A stretch of DNA of 64,000 nt. It comes from Lichenibacterium ramalinae. GTDB taxonomy: Bacteria; Pseudomonadota; Alphaproteobacteria; Rhizobiales; Beijerinckiaceae. The stretch is taken from the NCBI RefSeq assembly GCF_004137085.1, contig NZ_QYBC01000017.1, forward strand, positions 62,001 to 126,000. Direction: 5' to 3'. Below the pieces are notes generated by a model. It was not told where the DNA came from. It worked only from the letters and a program-made list of their open reading frames with translations, and searched no databases. Both the position numbers and the translations under genes were made by a program. Every line of letters begins with the position of its first letter. The stretch's first letter is position 1. Of this stretch, positions 36,309-45,615 are shown one piece after another.

Positions 36309-37142
36309 TCAGCCGGCCTGGCCGGCGGGAAGCAGGAAGTCCTCGATGGCCTTGGCGAAGCCCTCGTCGTCGAAGCCGGCCGTGACGGCCGAGGCCTGCG
36401 CCTTCACGGCGTCGCTGGCATTGCCCATGGCGATGGAGAAGCCGCTGCGCTTGAACATGTTCACGTCGTTGGGCATGTCGCCGATCGTGGCGATCTCGGC
36501 CGTGGGGATGCCCAGCGTCTTCGACAGGGTCTCGACGACGTCGCCCTTGTTGGCGTGGGGATGGGTGACGTCGAGATAATAGGGCTGGGACCGGGCGGCG
36601 GAGGCGCCCTCGCCCAGGGCCGCCTGGACGTCCTTCTCGGCCTTTTCCACGGCGGCGAGGTCGTCGGACACGCCGACCACCTTCACGGCCCGATCGAGGT
36701 CGGCGTCCGAGAAGGAGCCCACGACCTTGGGCTCGAACTTCACCGTCCAGGCTTCCCGCTCGACATGCGGCGCGCCCGCCGCCGTGATGAACCAGTCCTC
36801 GGCCGTATACAGCCAGGCATCGAGCCCGTGCTCCTTGATGAGCGCGATCGCCTTGCGCGTCACCTCGGGCGACAGGGTCTTTTCCTCGATGACGGAAAGG
36901 TCCGGCTTCACCATGGCGCCGCCGTTGAAGCCGGCGATCATGGTGGTGATGTGCAGCGGCGCGATTAGCATGGCCATGCCGCGCGGCGGCCGGCCGCTCG
37001 TCACGGCGAACCTGATGCCGGCCTTCTCCAGCGCCGCCACGGCCGCGACGGCCCGCGGCGTCAGCACCTTGTCCTTGGTGACGACCGTGCCGTCCACGTC
37101 GGCGAGCAGCAGCGAGATCTTGCCCTTGGGTCGCTCGGCCAT
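36309..37142 (-). CDS. HAD-IIB (Cof-type) sugar-phosphate phosphatase, copy 1
   Basis: A haloacid-dehalogenase-superfamily phosphatase of 277 residues. Catalytic Asp15 and Asp17 lie in LLADVDGTVV, motif II Thr/Ser in VTSGRPPRGM, motif III Lys in HANKGDVVETL, and motif IV in TIGDMPNDVNMF. The type IIB cap is between. It starts one base after the stop of its paralogue and shares with it the YYLDVT-P-A-KG block and the tail GFAKAIE. The context suggests a phosphatase of pentose-phosphate-pathway sugar phosphates or damaged by-products; the substrate is unknown. Confidence 0.88.
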   Translation of the reverse strand: MAERPKGKISLLLADVDGTVVTKDKVLTPRAVAAVAALEKAGIRFAVTSGRPPRGMAMLIAPLHITTMIAGFNGGAMVKPDLSVIEEKTLSPEVTRKAIALIKEHGLDAWLYTAEDWFITAAGAPHVEREAWTVKFEPKVVGSFSDADLDRAVKVVGVSDDLAAVEKAEKDVQAALGEGASAARSQPYYLDVTHPHANKGDVVETLSKTLGIPTAEIATIGDMPNDVNMFKRSGFSIAMGNASDAVKAQASAVTAGFDDEGFAKAIEDFLLPAGQAG

Positions 37143-37143
37143 G

Positions 37144-37992
37144 TCAGCTCCTCCCCGAAGCGCCTTGCGAACCGAGCGCGTAGAGCTCGATCGCCTTGGC
37201 GAAACCGTCGTTCTCGCAATCGTCCGTAACGGCCCGGGCCGCGGCCTTGACGGCCTCCGAGCCGTTGCCCATGGCGACGCCGAACCCCGCCGCCTGCAGC
37301 ATGGGGATGTCGTTGGTGCCGTCGCCGATGGTCAGGACGGCGGAGACCGGCACGCCGAAGGCCTCGGCGAGGCTCTTCACCGCCTCGCCCTTGTGGGCGG
37401 CGGGGTTGGTGACGTCGAGGTAATAGCTCTGCGACCGGGTGGCGATGGCGTCGCCGCCCAGCTCCCGCTGCAGGTCGGTCTCGCAGCGGGCCAGCAGCGC
37501 GTGGTCGTTGCAGGAGCCGATAACCTTCAGCACGTGCCCGTAGAGCTCCGGGCCGAAGTCCTCCACCACGACCGGGTCCTGGCCGATGGTCCGCGTTTCG
37601 AGCCCGACATTGTCGCCGTCGGGATCGCGGAGGTACCAGTGCGTGTCGGTGAACAGCCAGGGGTCGAGGCCGCGTCCGCGCAGGAAGGCCACGGCCCGCC
37701 GGGCGACGTCGGGGGCGAGCAGCTTCTCGGCGATGACGTTGAAGGCGCCGTCGACGATGGCGCCGCCGTTGATGGCGGCCGCCGTCACCTGCAGGCCCAG
37801 CATGGCGTAGATCGGCCGCAGGCCGACGGGCGGGCGCGCCGTCGTGACGGTGAAGCCGATGCCGGCCCGTTCGAGCGCCGCAATGGCGGCCCGGGTGCGC
37901 GGCGTCAGCTCCTTCGCGTGGTTGACCAGCGTGCCGTCGATGTCGGAGACGACGAGGCGGATGGGCTCGGCGGGCCTTGGGCCGTCGCTCAC
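37144..37992 (-). CDS. HAD-IIB (Cof-type) sugar-phosphate phosphatase, copy 2
   Basis: Paralogue of the next gene downstream, 282 residues. Asp17 and Asp19 are in [11 protein letters not shown], motif II in TTARPPVGL, the motif III Lys in [11 protein letters not shown], and motif IV in [12 protein letters not shown]. The start is a GTG at 37992 that overlaps the zwf stop (GTGA), giving tight coupling to glucose-6-phosphate dehydrogenase. The substrate is not known; members of this family often act on hexose phosphates or cofactors. Confidence 0.88.
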   Translation of the reverse strand: MSDGPRPAEPIRLVVSDIDGTLVNHAKELTPRTRAAIAALERAGIGFTVTTARPPVGLRPIYAMLGLQVTAAAINGGAIVDGAFNVIAEKLLAPDVARRAVAFLRGRGLDPWLFTDTHWYLRDPDGDNVGLETRTIGQDPVVVEDFGPELYGHVLKVIGSCNDHALLARCETDLQRELGGDAIATRSQSYYLDVTNPAAHKGEAVKSLAEAFGVPVSAVLTIGDGTNDIPMLQAAGFGVAMGNGSEAVKAAARAVTDDCENDGFAKAIELYALGSQGASGRS

Positions 37993-39593
37993 TGGTCCGA
38001 TTCCCTGATCTTGCGCGGGCCGGGATCGAGCTTCACGGGACGCCAGGTCCGACCGCCGTCGCGCGCCAGCAGCAGGTCGGCGGCGAGCGGCCCGGACGTG
38101 CCGGCGATGTAGTTGGGGAAGTCCTCGGGCGGCACCTTGCCCCAGTGGTGCAGCACGTCGCCCACGATGCGCCAGCCCTCCTCGACTTGGTCGGCGCGCT
38201 GGAACAGCGTCTGGTCGCCGGTCATCACGTCGTAGATCAGCGTCTCGTAGCCGACGTTCTGCTGGGGCGGAAACCAGTCCTTGTAGGCGAAATTCATCTT
38301 CACGCTCTTGAGATCGACGGCCGGGCCGGGTCGCTTGATCTCGAACTGCAGCGAGATGCCTTCGTCGGGCTGGATGCGGATCACCAGCCAGTTGGCGGCG
38401 ATGTCGGCGGAGGGCGTATTGTGGAACAGCGCCATCGGGGCCGTCTTGAAGCGGATGGCGATCTCGCTGGTGCGGGTCGTCATGTACTTGCCGGTGCGCA
38501 GGTAGAAGGGCACGCCGGCCCAGCGCCAGTTGTCGATGGTCAGCTTCAGCGCCGCGAAGGTCTCGGTCTTCGAGCGGGGGTCGACCTTGGGTGATTCGCG
38601 GTAGCCCTTGACCTGCTTGCCGAGCACGACGCCGCCGTCGTACTGGCCCCGCACGGCCTGGGCGGGCTCGATCGTCTTGATCGACTTGAACACATCGACC
38701 TTCTTGGAACGCACGTCATCGGCGTCGAACGACACCGGAGGCTCCATGGCGGTCATGGCGACGAGCTGGAAGACGTGGTTCGGCACCATGTCGCGCAGGG
38801 CGCCCGTCCCCTCGTAGAAGGCGCCGCGCTGCTCGACCCCCACGGTTTCGGCGACGGTGATCTGCACGTGGTCGATGCGGTCGCGGTTCCACAGAGGCTC
38901 GAAGAGGCCGTTGGCGAAGCGGAACGCCATGATGTTCTGGACCGTCTCCTTGCCGAGGAAATGGTCGATGCGGTAGATCTGGTCCTCGTTCAGCACCTTG
39001 AGGATGCGGGCGTTGAGCGCCTGCGCCGAGGGCAGGTCGTGGCCGAAGGGCTTCTCGATGACGACCCGGCGCCAGGGCGCCGTGCCGGCATCGTCGTCGG
39101 TGTCGGGCTGGACCAGCTTCGCTTCGCCCAGCTTGTCGACGACCGTGCCGAAGAACCGGTCGGCCACCGCCAGGTAGAACAGCACGTTGCCGCCCGTCTT
39201 GTGGCTGCCCTCGAAGGCGCCGAGCCGGTCCTTCACGGCCGCATAGGTCTTGGGGTCCTCGAAGTCCCCCTTGAGGTAGAACATGCGCTCCTTGAGCCAG
39301 TCCCAGGCCGTCATGTCGATCTTGGACGGGTCGAACTCGCCGGTGCCGCCGATGAAGCTCTGCATCATCTCGGTGAGGCTGTCCCGCCAGGAGGCGTCGG
39401 AACCGTCGGAATGATCGACGCCCAGGATGGCAAAGTCGTCCGGCAGCAGCCGCGTCGTGGCGAGGTTGTAGAGCGCCGGGGTGACGAGGCGTTTGGTGAG
39501 ATCGCCCCCGCCCCCGAAGATCACCATGGCGCAGGGGCCGGCCTTGGGGACCGACTCGCTCGGCGCCCCGGACATGCTGACGGTCTGGTCCAT
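37989..39593 (-). CDS. zwf: glucose-6-phosphate 1-dehydrogenase
   Basis: First enzyme of the oxidative pentose phosphate and Entner-Doudoroff routes. The ATG at 39593 is preceded by a GAGGGG-type ribosome binding site and gives 534 residues. NAD(P)-binding motif [20 protein letters not shown] is near the N-terminus and the substrate signature [20 protein letters not shown] in the middle; [14 protein letters not shown] is also conserved. It begins 14 bases after gnd and overlaps the first HAD gene. Confidence 0.96.
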   Translation of the reverse strand: MDQTVSMSGAPSESVPKAGPCAMVIFGGGGDLTKRLVTPALYNLATTRLLPDDFAILGVDHSDGSDASWRDSLTEMMQSFIGGTGEFDPSKIDMTAWDWLKERMFYLKGDFEDPKTYAAVKDRLGAFEGSHKTGGNVLFYLAVADRFFGTVVDKLGEAKLVQPDTDDDAGTAPWRRVVIEKPFGHDLPSAQALNARILKVLNEDQIYRIDHFLGKETVQNIMAFRFANGLFEPLWNRDRIDHVQITVAETVGVEQRGAFYEGTGALRDMVPNHVFQLVAMTAMEPPVSFDADDVRSKKVDVFKSIKTIEPAQAVRGQYDGGVVLGKQVKGYRESPKVDPRSKTETFAALKLTIDNWRWAGVPFYLRTGKYMTTRTSEIAIRFKTAPMALFHNTPSADIAANWLVIRIQPDEGISLQFEIKRPGPAVDLKSVKMNFAYKDWFPPQQNVGYETLIYDVMTGDQTLFQRADQVEEGWRIVGDVLHHWGKVPPEDFPNYIAGTSGPLAADLLLARDGGRTWRPVKLDPGPRKIRESDQ

Positions 39594-39607
39594 GGTGGAG
39601 GTCCCCC

Positions 39608-40633
39608 TCAGCGCGGCGTGGGTTCGGTGCTGGCCCCCTCGGGCGCCGGCGCGTCGCGGTGCTCGACGTGGCCGCCGAAGCCGAAGCGCATGGCCGACAG
39701 GGCCTTCTCGCCGAACGTGTGCTCTTCGCGCGAGCGGAAGCGGGCATAGAGGGCGGCCGACAGCACGTTGGCCGGCACCGCCTCCTCGATGGCGGCCTCG
39801 ATGGTCCATCGCCCCTCGCCGGAATCGTCCACCACGCCCGAGAAATGCTCGAGCTTGGGGCTCGCCGTCAGCGCCGAGGCGGTGAGGTCGAGCAGCCAGG
39901 ACGAGATCACGCTGCCGCGGCGCCAGACTTCGGCGATGTCCGTGAGGTTGAGGTCGAAGCGCTCGCTCTCGGTGAGTTCGGGAGAATCCTTCTTCTTCAG
40001 GATGTCGAAGCCCTCGGCATAGGCCTGCATCAAGCCGTATTCGATGCCGTTGTGCACCATCTTGACGAAGTGGCCGGCGCCGGTCGGGCCCGCGTGGATG
40101 TAGCCGCGCTCGGCACGGGTGTCGGTGAGCTTCTCGCGGCCCGGCGTGCGGGGGATGTCGCCGATCCCGGGCGCCAGCGCGTCGAGGATGGGGTCGATGG
40201 TGTCGACCGCTTCCTTGGCGCCGCCCACCATCATGCAATAGCCGCGCTCCAGGCCCCAAACGCCGCCCGACGTCCCGACGTCGACGTAATGGATGCCCTT
40301 CTCCTTCAGCGCCTGGCCGCGATGGATGTCGTCCTTGTAGAACGAATTGCCGCCGTCGATCAGGATGTCGCCGGAGGACAGGAGCTTGCCGAGCGCGTCG
40401 ACGGTCTCGCCCGTGATGGTGCCGGCGGGCAGCATGACCCAAACGACGCGCGGCGTTTCGGTGAACTTCGACACGAGGTCCTCGAGCCCCTCGGCGCCGG
40501 CGGCGCCGGCCTCGACGAGGTCGCCGACCGCCCGCGCGTTGCGGTCGTAGGCGATGCACTGGTGTCCATGCTTCTGGAGACGCCGGACGATGTTGCCGCC
40601 CATCCGGCCGAGACCGATCACGCCGATTTGCAT
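39608..40633 (-). CDS. gnd: 6-phosphogluconate dehydrogenase, short NAD-type
   Basis: Oxidative decarboxylation of 6-phosphogluconate to ribulose 5-phosphate. The 341-residue length and pattern fit the short, usually NAD-preferring (YqeC-like) form rather than the roughly 470-residue enzyme. Motifs are [50 protein letters not shown] and [19 protein letters not shown]. The ATG at 40633 has AAAGG eight bases upstream. The frame is open for another 64 codons through a 15-bp repeat array, which is thought to be untranslated. Confidence 0.93.
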   Translation of the reverse strand: MQIGVIGLGRMGGNIVRRLQKHGHQCIAYDRNARAVGDLVEAGAAGAEGLEDLVSKFTETPRVVWVMLPAGTITGETVDALGKLLSSGDILIDGGNSFYKDDIHRGQALKEKGIHYVDVGTSGGVWGLERGYCMMVGGAKEAVDTIDPILDALAPGIGDIPRTPGREKLTDTRAERGYIHAGPTGAGHFVKMVHNGIEYGLMQAYAEGFDILKKKDSPELTESERFDLNLTDIAEVWRRGSVISSWLLDLTASALTASPKLEHFSGVVDDSGEGRWTIEAAIEEAVPANVLSAALYARFRSREEHTFGEKALSAMRFGFGGHVEHRDAPAPEGASTEPTPR

Positions 40634-40646
40634 CGCTGAAGCCTTT

Positions 40647-40750
40647 GTCGAGAGTTGCGTCGTCGAGAGGTGCTTGATCGAGAGGTGCTTGGTCGAGAGG
40701 TGCTCGGTCGAACTTGCGTCCTCGAGACTCGCGTCGTCGAGACTCGCAGC
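40647..40750 (-). repeat. 15-bp tandem repeat array directly upstream of gnd
   Basis: Seven diverged units in tandem (plus-strand consensus GTCGAGAGGTGCTTG): 40647-40661, 40662-40676, 40677-40691, 40692-40706, 40707-40720 (14 bases), 40721-40735, 40736-40750. The three central units differ at only one or two positions. The array begins 13 bases upstream of the gnd ATG and is in phase with it; if translated it would read as five-residue repeats such as STKHL. Confidence 0.8.
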
Positions 40751-40909
40751 ACCTTCAGCCCGGCCCGGCCCCTCGGATGGCGGGGCTGCGGCGGACGGCA
40801 GGCGCCGGCCTGAGCCGGTCTTCACGATGTAGGGACCATCGCCGCCGTGATGCGCGATGGGGTGCAGGGGCGGGACCGCCGTCCCTGCACGGAAGCTGGA
40901 AGCGCCGCT

Positions 40910-42034
40910 TCAGGCCGCCTTGCTGAACTCGCTGCGGCGTTTCTTCACGCCGCCGATCAGGTTGTCGAAGGCTTCCTCGAACTTCTTGATGCCGTCGAGC
41001 ACCAGTTCGTGGGTGATGTCGTCGAGGGAGATGCCGAGCTTTTCCAGGGCCTGCAGCGTCGCCTCGGCGCCGGCCACGTCGCTCTCGATCGAGTCCTTGA
41101 TGGCCGTGCCGTGGTCGCGGAAGGCCTTCATCGTGGCGGGCGGCATCGTGTTCACGGTGTCGCGGCCGATGATGTTGTCGACGTAGTAGGTGTCGGGCAG
41201 GGACTTGTCCTTGGTGCCGGTCGACGCCCACAGCAGCCGCTGCGGATGCGCGCCCTTGGCGGCCAGCTTCTCCCAACGCGGGCCCGAGAAGATCGCCTTG
41301 GAGCGCTGGTAGGCGCGCTTGGCGTTGGCGATGGCGACCTTGTGGAGGGTCTTCTCGACCAGTGCCGGGTCGGCGTCCTTCAGGGCGGTGATCTTGCTGT
41401 CGGCCGCCGCGTCGATGCGGCTGAGGAAGAAGCTCGCCACCGAAGCGACGCGGGATACGTCCCCGCCCTTGGCGGCCAGTTCCTCCAGGCCCGCGATATA
41501 GGCCTGGGCCACGTCCTCGTAGGCCTTCACGGCGAAGAGCAGCGTCACGTTGACGTTGATGCCTTCCGCGATCGTGGCCTGGATGGCGGGGGTGCCGGCG
41601 TCGGTGCCGGGGATCTTGATCATCAGGTTGGGGCGGTGCACGGCGGCCCAAAGGCGCTTGGCGTCGGCCTTGGTGGCATCCGTGTCGTTGGCGATGTTGG
41701 GCGCCACCTCGAGGCTGACGAAGCCGTCGGCGCCGTTGGCCGCCTCGTAGACGCTCCGGAAGGCGTCGGCGGCTGCCTGGATGTCGGCGATCGCGATGGT
41801 CTCGTAGACCGTCATGTCGTCGGCCTTGCCGTCGCCGAGCATCTGCTTCAGCACGTCGTCGTAGTCGTGGGTCGAGCCGATCGCCTTCTCGAAGATCGAC
41901 GGGTTCGAGGTCAGCCCCTTGAGCCCGTCCTTTTCGATGAGCCCGGCCAGTTCGCCGGACGACATCAGGGTCTTGTGGAGGTCGTCGAGCCAGGGGGACT
42001 GGCCGCAGGCTTCGAGGTCTTTCATCGGGTTCAT
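40910..42034 (-). CDS. tal: transaldolase
   Basis: Transfers a dihydroxyacetone unit between sugar phosphates in the non-oxidative pentose phosphate branch. The ATG at 42034 has GAGGAG upstream, and the 374 residues fit the long (mycobacterial/cyanobacterial-type) transaldolase. The Schiff-base Lys lies in LMIKIPGTDAGTPAIQAT; GLTSNPSIFEKAI and RLLWASTGTKDKSLPDTYYV are characteristic. It is not fused to glucose-6-phosphate isomerase as in some relatives. A strong hairpin separates it from tkt. Confidence 0.95.
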   Translation of the reverse strand: MNPMKDLEACGQSPWLDDLHKTLMSSGELAGLIEKDGLKGLTSNPSIFEKAIGSTHDYDDVLKQMLGDGKADDMTVYETIAIADIQAAADAFRSVYEAANGADGFVSLEVAPNIANDTDATKADAKRLWAAVHRPNLMIKIPGTDAGTPAIQATIAEGINVNVTLLFAVKAYEDVAQAYIAGLEELAAKGGDVSRVASVASFFLSRIDAAADSKITALKDADPALVEKTLHKVAIANAKRAYQRSKAIFSGPRWEKLAAKGAHPQRLLWASTGTKDKSLPDTYYVDNIIGRDTVNTMPPATMKAFRDHGTAIKDSIESDVAGAEATLQALEKLGISLDDITHELVLDGIKKFEEAFDNLIGGVKKRRSEFSKAA

Positions 42035-42068
42035 GGCGTGCTCCTCACGGGCAGGACGGCGCGGACGG

Positions 42069-42094
42069 GGGGCGCCGGATCGGTCCGGCGCCCC
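42069..42094 (-). other. perfect 11-bp hairpin between tkt and tal
   Basis: GGGGCGCCGGA (42069-42079), loop TCGG, TCCGGCGCCCC (42084-42094). On the minus strand it begins five bases after the tkt stop. No U-tract follows, and tal begins 34 bases later, so it may limit readthrough or protect the tkt message. Confidence 0.65.
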
Positions 42095-42099
42095 GGGCA

Positions 42100-44181
42100 T
42101 CACTCGGCGGCGTGGTTCCCTGCGGATTTCTGCTTCTCGATCTGCTGCTTGGCGTGCTCGACGATCTTCTCGGGGGTGAAGCCGAACTTCGAGAGCAGCG
42201 ACTTCAGCGGCGCCGAAGCGCCGAAGGTGTGCATCCCCACGACGGCGCCGAGACGGCCGGTATATTTCTCCCAACCCATCGTGGCGGCCTGCTCCACGGC
42301 GACGCGGGCCGCGATCGCGGGCGGCAGCACCTCGTCCTGGTACGCCTGGTCCTGCAGCTCGAACTGCTCCCAGCACGGCATGGAGACCACGCGGGCCGGG
42401 ATGCCCTCCTTGGCGAGGGCCTCGTAGGCCTGGACGCAGAGGTAGAGCTCCGAGCCCGTGCCCATCAGGATGACCTGCGGGGCCTGTCCGTCCTTCGGAT
42501 CGGCGAGCACGTAGGCACCCTTCTGCACGCCGGCTGCCGGCTTGAAGACCGTGCGGTCCAGCGTCGGCATGGGCTGGCGCGACAGGATCAGCGCGGCGGG
42601 ATTGCGCTGGAGGCCGATGGCGAACTTCCACGCCTCGGCCGCCTCGTTGGCGTCGCCGGGGCGCAGCACGAAGAGCCCGGGGATGGCGCGCAGGCTCGGC
42701 ACCTGTTCGACCGGCTGGTGCGTCGGCCCGTCCTCGCCGACGCCGATCGAATCATGCGTGAAGATCCAGAGGGACGGCAGTTCCATCAGGGACGACAGGC
42801 GGATCGCCGGCCGCATGTAGTCCGAGAAGATCAGGAAGGTGGCGCCGTAGGGGCGCAGCCCCGACAGGGCGAGGCCGTTGCAGATGGCGCCCATGGCGTG
42901 TTCGCGCACGCCGAAATGGATGTTGCGGCCGCCGCGGCTCTCGGGCTTTAAGGTCCCGGCCTCCTTGGCGGTCTGGTTGGTCTTGGTCGATTCGTCGAGG
43001 TCGGCCGAGCCGCCGATCAGCCAGGGATAGTGCGGTGCCAGGGCGTTCTCGGCCTTGGAGGCGGATTCGCGCGTCGCCATGCCCTTCTCGTCGGCGGGGA
43101 AGACCGGGATGGCGTCGAAGGCGGCCTGCGGCACTGTCTTGGAGATGATGGCGTCGAGCGCCACGCCCTCCTCCGGGTACTTCTCCTTGTAGGCGGCGAA
43201 CAGGTCGGCCCACCGGGCGTGGAGGTCGCCGCCGCGCTTCCCCATCGTGTCGGCGAAGCGCTCGTAGACGCCGTCCGGCACCAGGAACTCGGAATCCTCC
43301 GGCCAACCGTAGAACTTCTTGGTCAGCCTGACCTCGTCGGCGCCGAGCGGCGAGCCGTGGGACTTGTTGGAATCCTGCTTGTTGGGCGAGCCGTAGCCGA
43401 TGTGGCTCTCCACGATGATCATCGTGGGGCGGGACTTCTCCTCCTCGAAGGCCGAGTAGGCGGCGGCGACCTGCTTGAGGTCGTTGGCGTCGCGCACGTG
43501 GACGACGTTCCAGCCATAGGCCAGGAAGCGGGCGCCGACGTCCTCGCTGAAGGCCCAGCCGGCCGGGCCGTCGAGCGTCACGTTGTTGGAATCGTAGATC
43601 CAGCAGAGGTTGTCGAGCTTCCAATGGGCGGCGAGCGAGGCCGCCTCGGAGCCGATGCCCTCCATCATCTCGCCGTCCGACGTGATGGCGTAGATGTTGT
43701 AGTCGAAGAGCTGGAAATCCGGCTTGTTGTAGTGGGCCGCCAGCCACTTCTCCGACAGGGCCATGCCGACCGACATGGCAATGCCCTGGCCGAGCGGGCC
43801 GGTCGTCGCCTCGACGCCCGTGGTCATGCCGTATTCGGGGTGGCCGGGCGTGTAGGAGCCCGCCTGGCGGAAGCTCTTCACGTCGTCCATCGACACCGCG
43901 AGGCGGTTCAGCTTCTGCCCGTCATGGTCGACGGCCTCGACCTTGGTCAGGTGCAGCATCGAGTAGAGCAGCATGGAGGCGTGGCCGGCCGATAGGACGA
44001 AGCGGTCGCGGTTGGGCCAGAGCGGGTTCTTGGGGTCGTAGCGGAGGCGCTCCGTCCAAAGGTCGTAGGTGGGGGCCGCCATGCCCATCGGGGCGCCGGG
44101 ATGTCCGGAATTGGCTTTCTGGATCGCGTCGATCGAGAGCGTGCGGATCGTGTTGATGCACAGTTGATCGATGTCGCTCAT
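42100..44181 (-). CDS. tkt: transketolase
   Basis: Thiamine-diphosphate enzyme moving two-carbon units between sugar phosphates. The 693-residue product has GHPGAPMGMAAPTYDLW, RFVLSAGHASMLLYSMLHL, the cofactor motif TSDGEMMEGIGSEAASLAAH (SDG in place of GDG, as in many bacterial enzymes) and the C-terminal GVGEDGPTHQPVEQ. It is first in the minus-strand carbohydrate cluster, divergent from the DUF2937 gene over 253 bases that must hold its promoter; no clear promoter was recognised. Confidence 0.97.
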   Translation of the reverse strand: MSDIDQLCINTIRTLSIDAIQKANSGHPGAPMGMAAPTYDLWTERLRYDPKNPLWPNRDRFVLSAGHASMLLYSMLHLTKVEAVDHDGQKLNRLAVSMDDVKSFRQAGSYTPGHPEYGMTTGVEATTGPLGQGIAMSVGMALSEKWLAAHYNKPDFQLFDYNIYAITSDGEMMEGIGSEAASLAAHWKLDNLCWIYDSNNVTLDGPAGWAFSEDVGARFLAYGWNVVHVRDANDLKQVAAAYSAFEEEKSRPTMIIVESHIGYGSPNKQDSNKSHGSPLGADEVRLTKKFYGWPEDSEFLVPDGVYERFADTMGKRGGDLHARWADLFAAYKEKYPEEGVALDAIISKTVPQAAFDAIPVFPADEKGMATRESASKAENALAPHYPWLIGGSADLDESTKTNQTAKEAGTLKPESRGGRNIHFGVREHAMGAICNGLALSGLRPYGATFLIFSDYMRPAIRLSSLMELPSLWIFTHDSIGVGEDGPTHQPVEQVPSLRAIPGLFVLRPGDANEAAEAWKFAIGLQRNPAALILSRQPMPTLDRTVFKPAAGVQKGAYVLADPKDGQAPQVILMGTGSELYLCVQAYEALAKEGIPARVVSMPCWEQFELQDQAYQDEVLPPAIAARVAVEQAATMGWEKYTGRLGAVVGMHTFGASAPLKSLLSKFGFTPEKIVEHAKQQIEKQKSAGNHAAE

Positions 44182-44434
44182 GGTGTCCCCTCTCGCCGCA
44201 CGCGGCAGGTCTGTCGGTCCCGAGCCTGTGCTAGCTCAAGCTTGGCTGGTCGTCCACGCGCTGCCCATCGTCGCCGGGCTCGAATCCGTCTCAAGCGAAA
44301 CCGCTCCCCGTCGAATTTTGTTCAACGGCTCCTGAGGCTTTCGCCCGGGGACCCGGCCCGCCAACCCGCGCTTGCGCTCGCGCTCCGCCCGCCGCATGGA
44401 AGACCGGGATCAACGACCGTGGGATGACGGTGCC

Positions 44435-44935
44435 ATGCTGGCGAGGCGGTTTGCACTGGCGTTCGGGCTGCTCCTGGCCGTTGTCCTGTCCCAGGTGCCG
44501 GAATTCGTGCAGCAGTACCGCCAGCGCCTCGGCGGCGCGGTCGACGAGTTGCGGCGCATCGTGGCGCAATTCGACGAGGAGGCGCAGGCCCAGTCGATCG
44601 ACCGCGACGCCGGCATCGCCCGACTGCGGTCGAACGCCGATCCGCTGGTCCAGGCCCGCGGCTTCGACCTCCAGGCGGCCGTGGACCGCGAGCGCCGCCT
44701 CGAGGCGCAGGACAGGGCCTTCGCCGAAGCCGGCCCGCTCAGCACCTATGCGGTCTTCGCCGAAGGGTTCGACCCGGAACTCGCCAGGCGCACCTATGCG
44801 ATCTTCCAGCCCGCCGTGCCGGTGACGAGTGCAGGGTTCGTGGCCGGGGCAGGGGGTTTCCTCCTCGGCTACGGCGGCCTGCGCGCCGCCGCCGCGCCCT
44901 TCCGCCGCCGCCGCAGGGCCGCGCTCGCGGCCTGA
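44435..44935 (+). CDS. DUF2937 membrane protein
   Basis: The 166-residue product has a membrane segment near the N-terminus (ALAFGLLLAVVLSQVPEF), the family signature FVQQYRQRLGGAVDELRRIV, a charged helical middle region, and a second hydrophobic segment near residues 130-148 (SAGFVAGAGGFLLGYGGL). The function of the family is unknown. The ATG at 44435 was chosen over one 21 codons upstream, since MLARRFALAFG fits the family start. It is divergent from tkt and precedes def by 67 bases. Confidence 0.82.
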   Translation: MLARRFALAFGLLLAVVLSQVPEFVQQYRQRLGGAVDELRRIVAQFDEEAQAQSIDRDAGIARLRSNADPLVQARGFDLQAAVDRERRLEAQDRAFAEAGPLSTYAVFAEGFDPELARRTYAIFQPAVPVTSAGFVAGAGGFLLGYGGLRAAAAPFRRRRRAALAA

Positions 44936-45002
44936 GCCCGCCCGAATTGACCGCGGCGGATCGGCTCCCTATGTCCAGGTCTGCCCCTCCCCAGAGTCCG
45001 CC

Positions 45003-45602
45003 ATGGCCGTCCGCCCGATCATCACGCTGCCCGACACCCTCCTGCGCCAGCGTTCCGAGCCCGTCGGCACCGTGGATGCCTCGATCCGGGCGACGCTCGA
45101 CGACATGATCGACACCATGTACGACGCGCCCGGCATCGGCCTCGCCGGCGTGCAGGTCGGCGTCATGAAGCGCCTCGTCGTGCTCGACACGGCCCGCAAG
45201 GACGAGGCGCCCCAGCCGTTGTTCCTGGTGGATCCCGAGATCGTCGCGGTGTCGCAGGAGCGGATGATCTACGAGGAGGGTTGCCTGTCGATCCCCGACT
45301 ATTACGAGGACGTCGAGCGACCCGAGCGCGTGCGCGTGCGCTTCAAGGATCGGGACGGCGCCGAATGCGAGATGGAGGCCGAGGGCCTGCTCGCCATCGC
45401 CATCCAGCACGAGGTGGACCACCTCAACGGCGTGCTCTTCATCGACCACATCTCGCGTTTGAAGCGCGAGCGCGTCGTCAAGAAGTTCGCCAAGGCGGCG
45501 CGCCTCGCCCAGGAGGAGGGCCGCGCCTACGATGCCCGGTCCGAGCCGCGCGAGGCCATGGGCGCGCGCAAGCCGCCCCGCCCCGCCGAACCCGCCGCCT
45601 GA
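45003..45602 (+). CDS. def: peptide deformylase
   Basis: Metalloenzyme removing the N-formyl group from new proteins. All three motifs are present: [15 protein letters not shown] (metal-ligand Cys) and QHEVDHLNG (two His and the catalytic Glu). The length is 199 residues, with an unstructured C-terminal tail (about 180-199). The ATG at 45003 follows a short purine-rich stretch. fmt starts 13 bases after its stop. Confidence 0.96.
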   Translation: MAVRPIITLPDTLLRQRSEPVGTVDASIRATLDDMIDTMYDAPGIGLAGVQVGVMKRLVVLDTARKDEAPQPLFLVDPEIVAVSQERMIYEEGCLSIPDYYEDVERPERVRVRFKDRDGAECEMEAEGLLAIAIQHEVDHLNGVLFIDHISRLKRERVVKKFAKAARLAQEEGRAYDARSEPREAMGARKPPRPAEPAA

Positions 45603-45615
45603 ACCGGCCCGGGCC

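Noticed and set aside
40647-40750. 15-bp array as a CRISPR or gnd N-terminal coding region
   Set aside because: Units are far too short and without spacers for CRISPR. As coding sequence the only start is a GTG without ribosome binding site, and gnd has a good start 13 bases after the array.
43676-43700. SDG instead of GDG in the transketolase cofactor motif as a lost active site
   Set aside because: The SDG form is common in functional bacterial transketolases, and the rest of the motif is intact.
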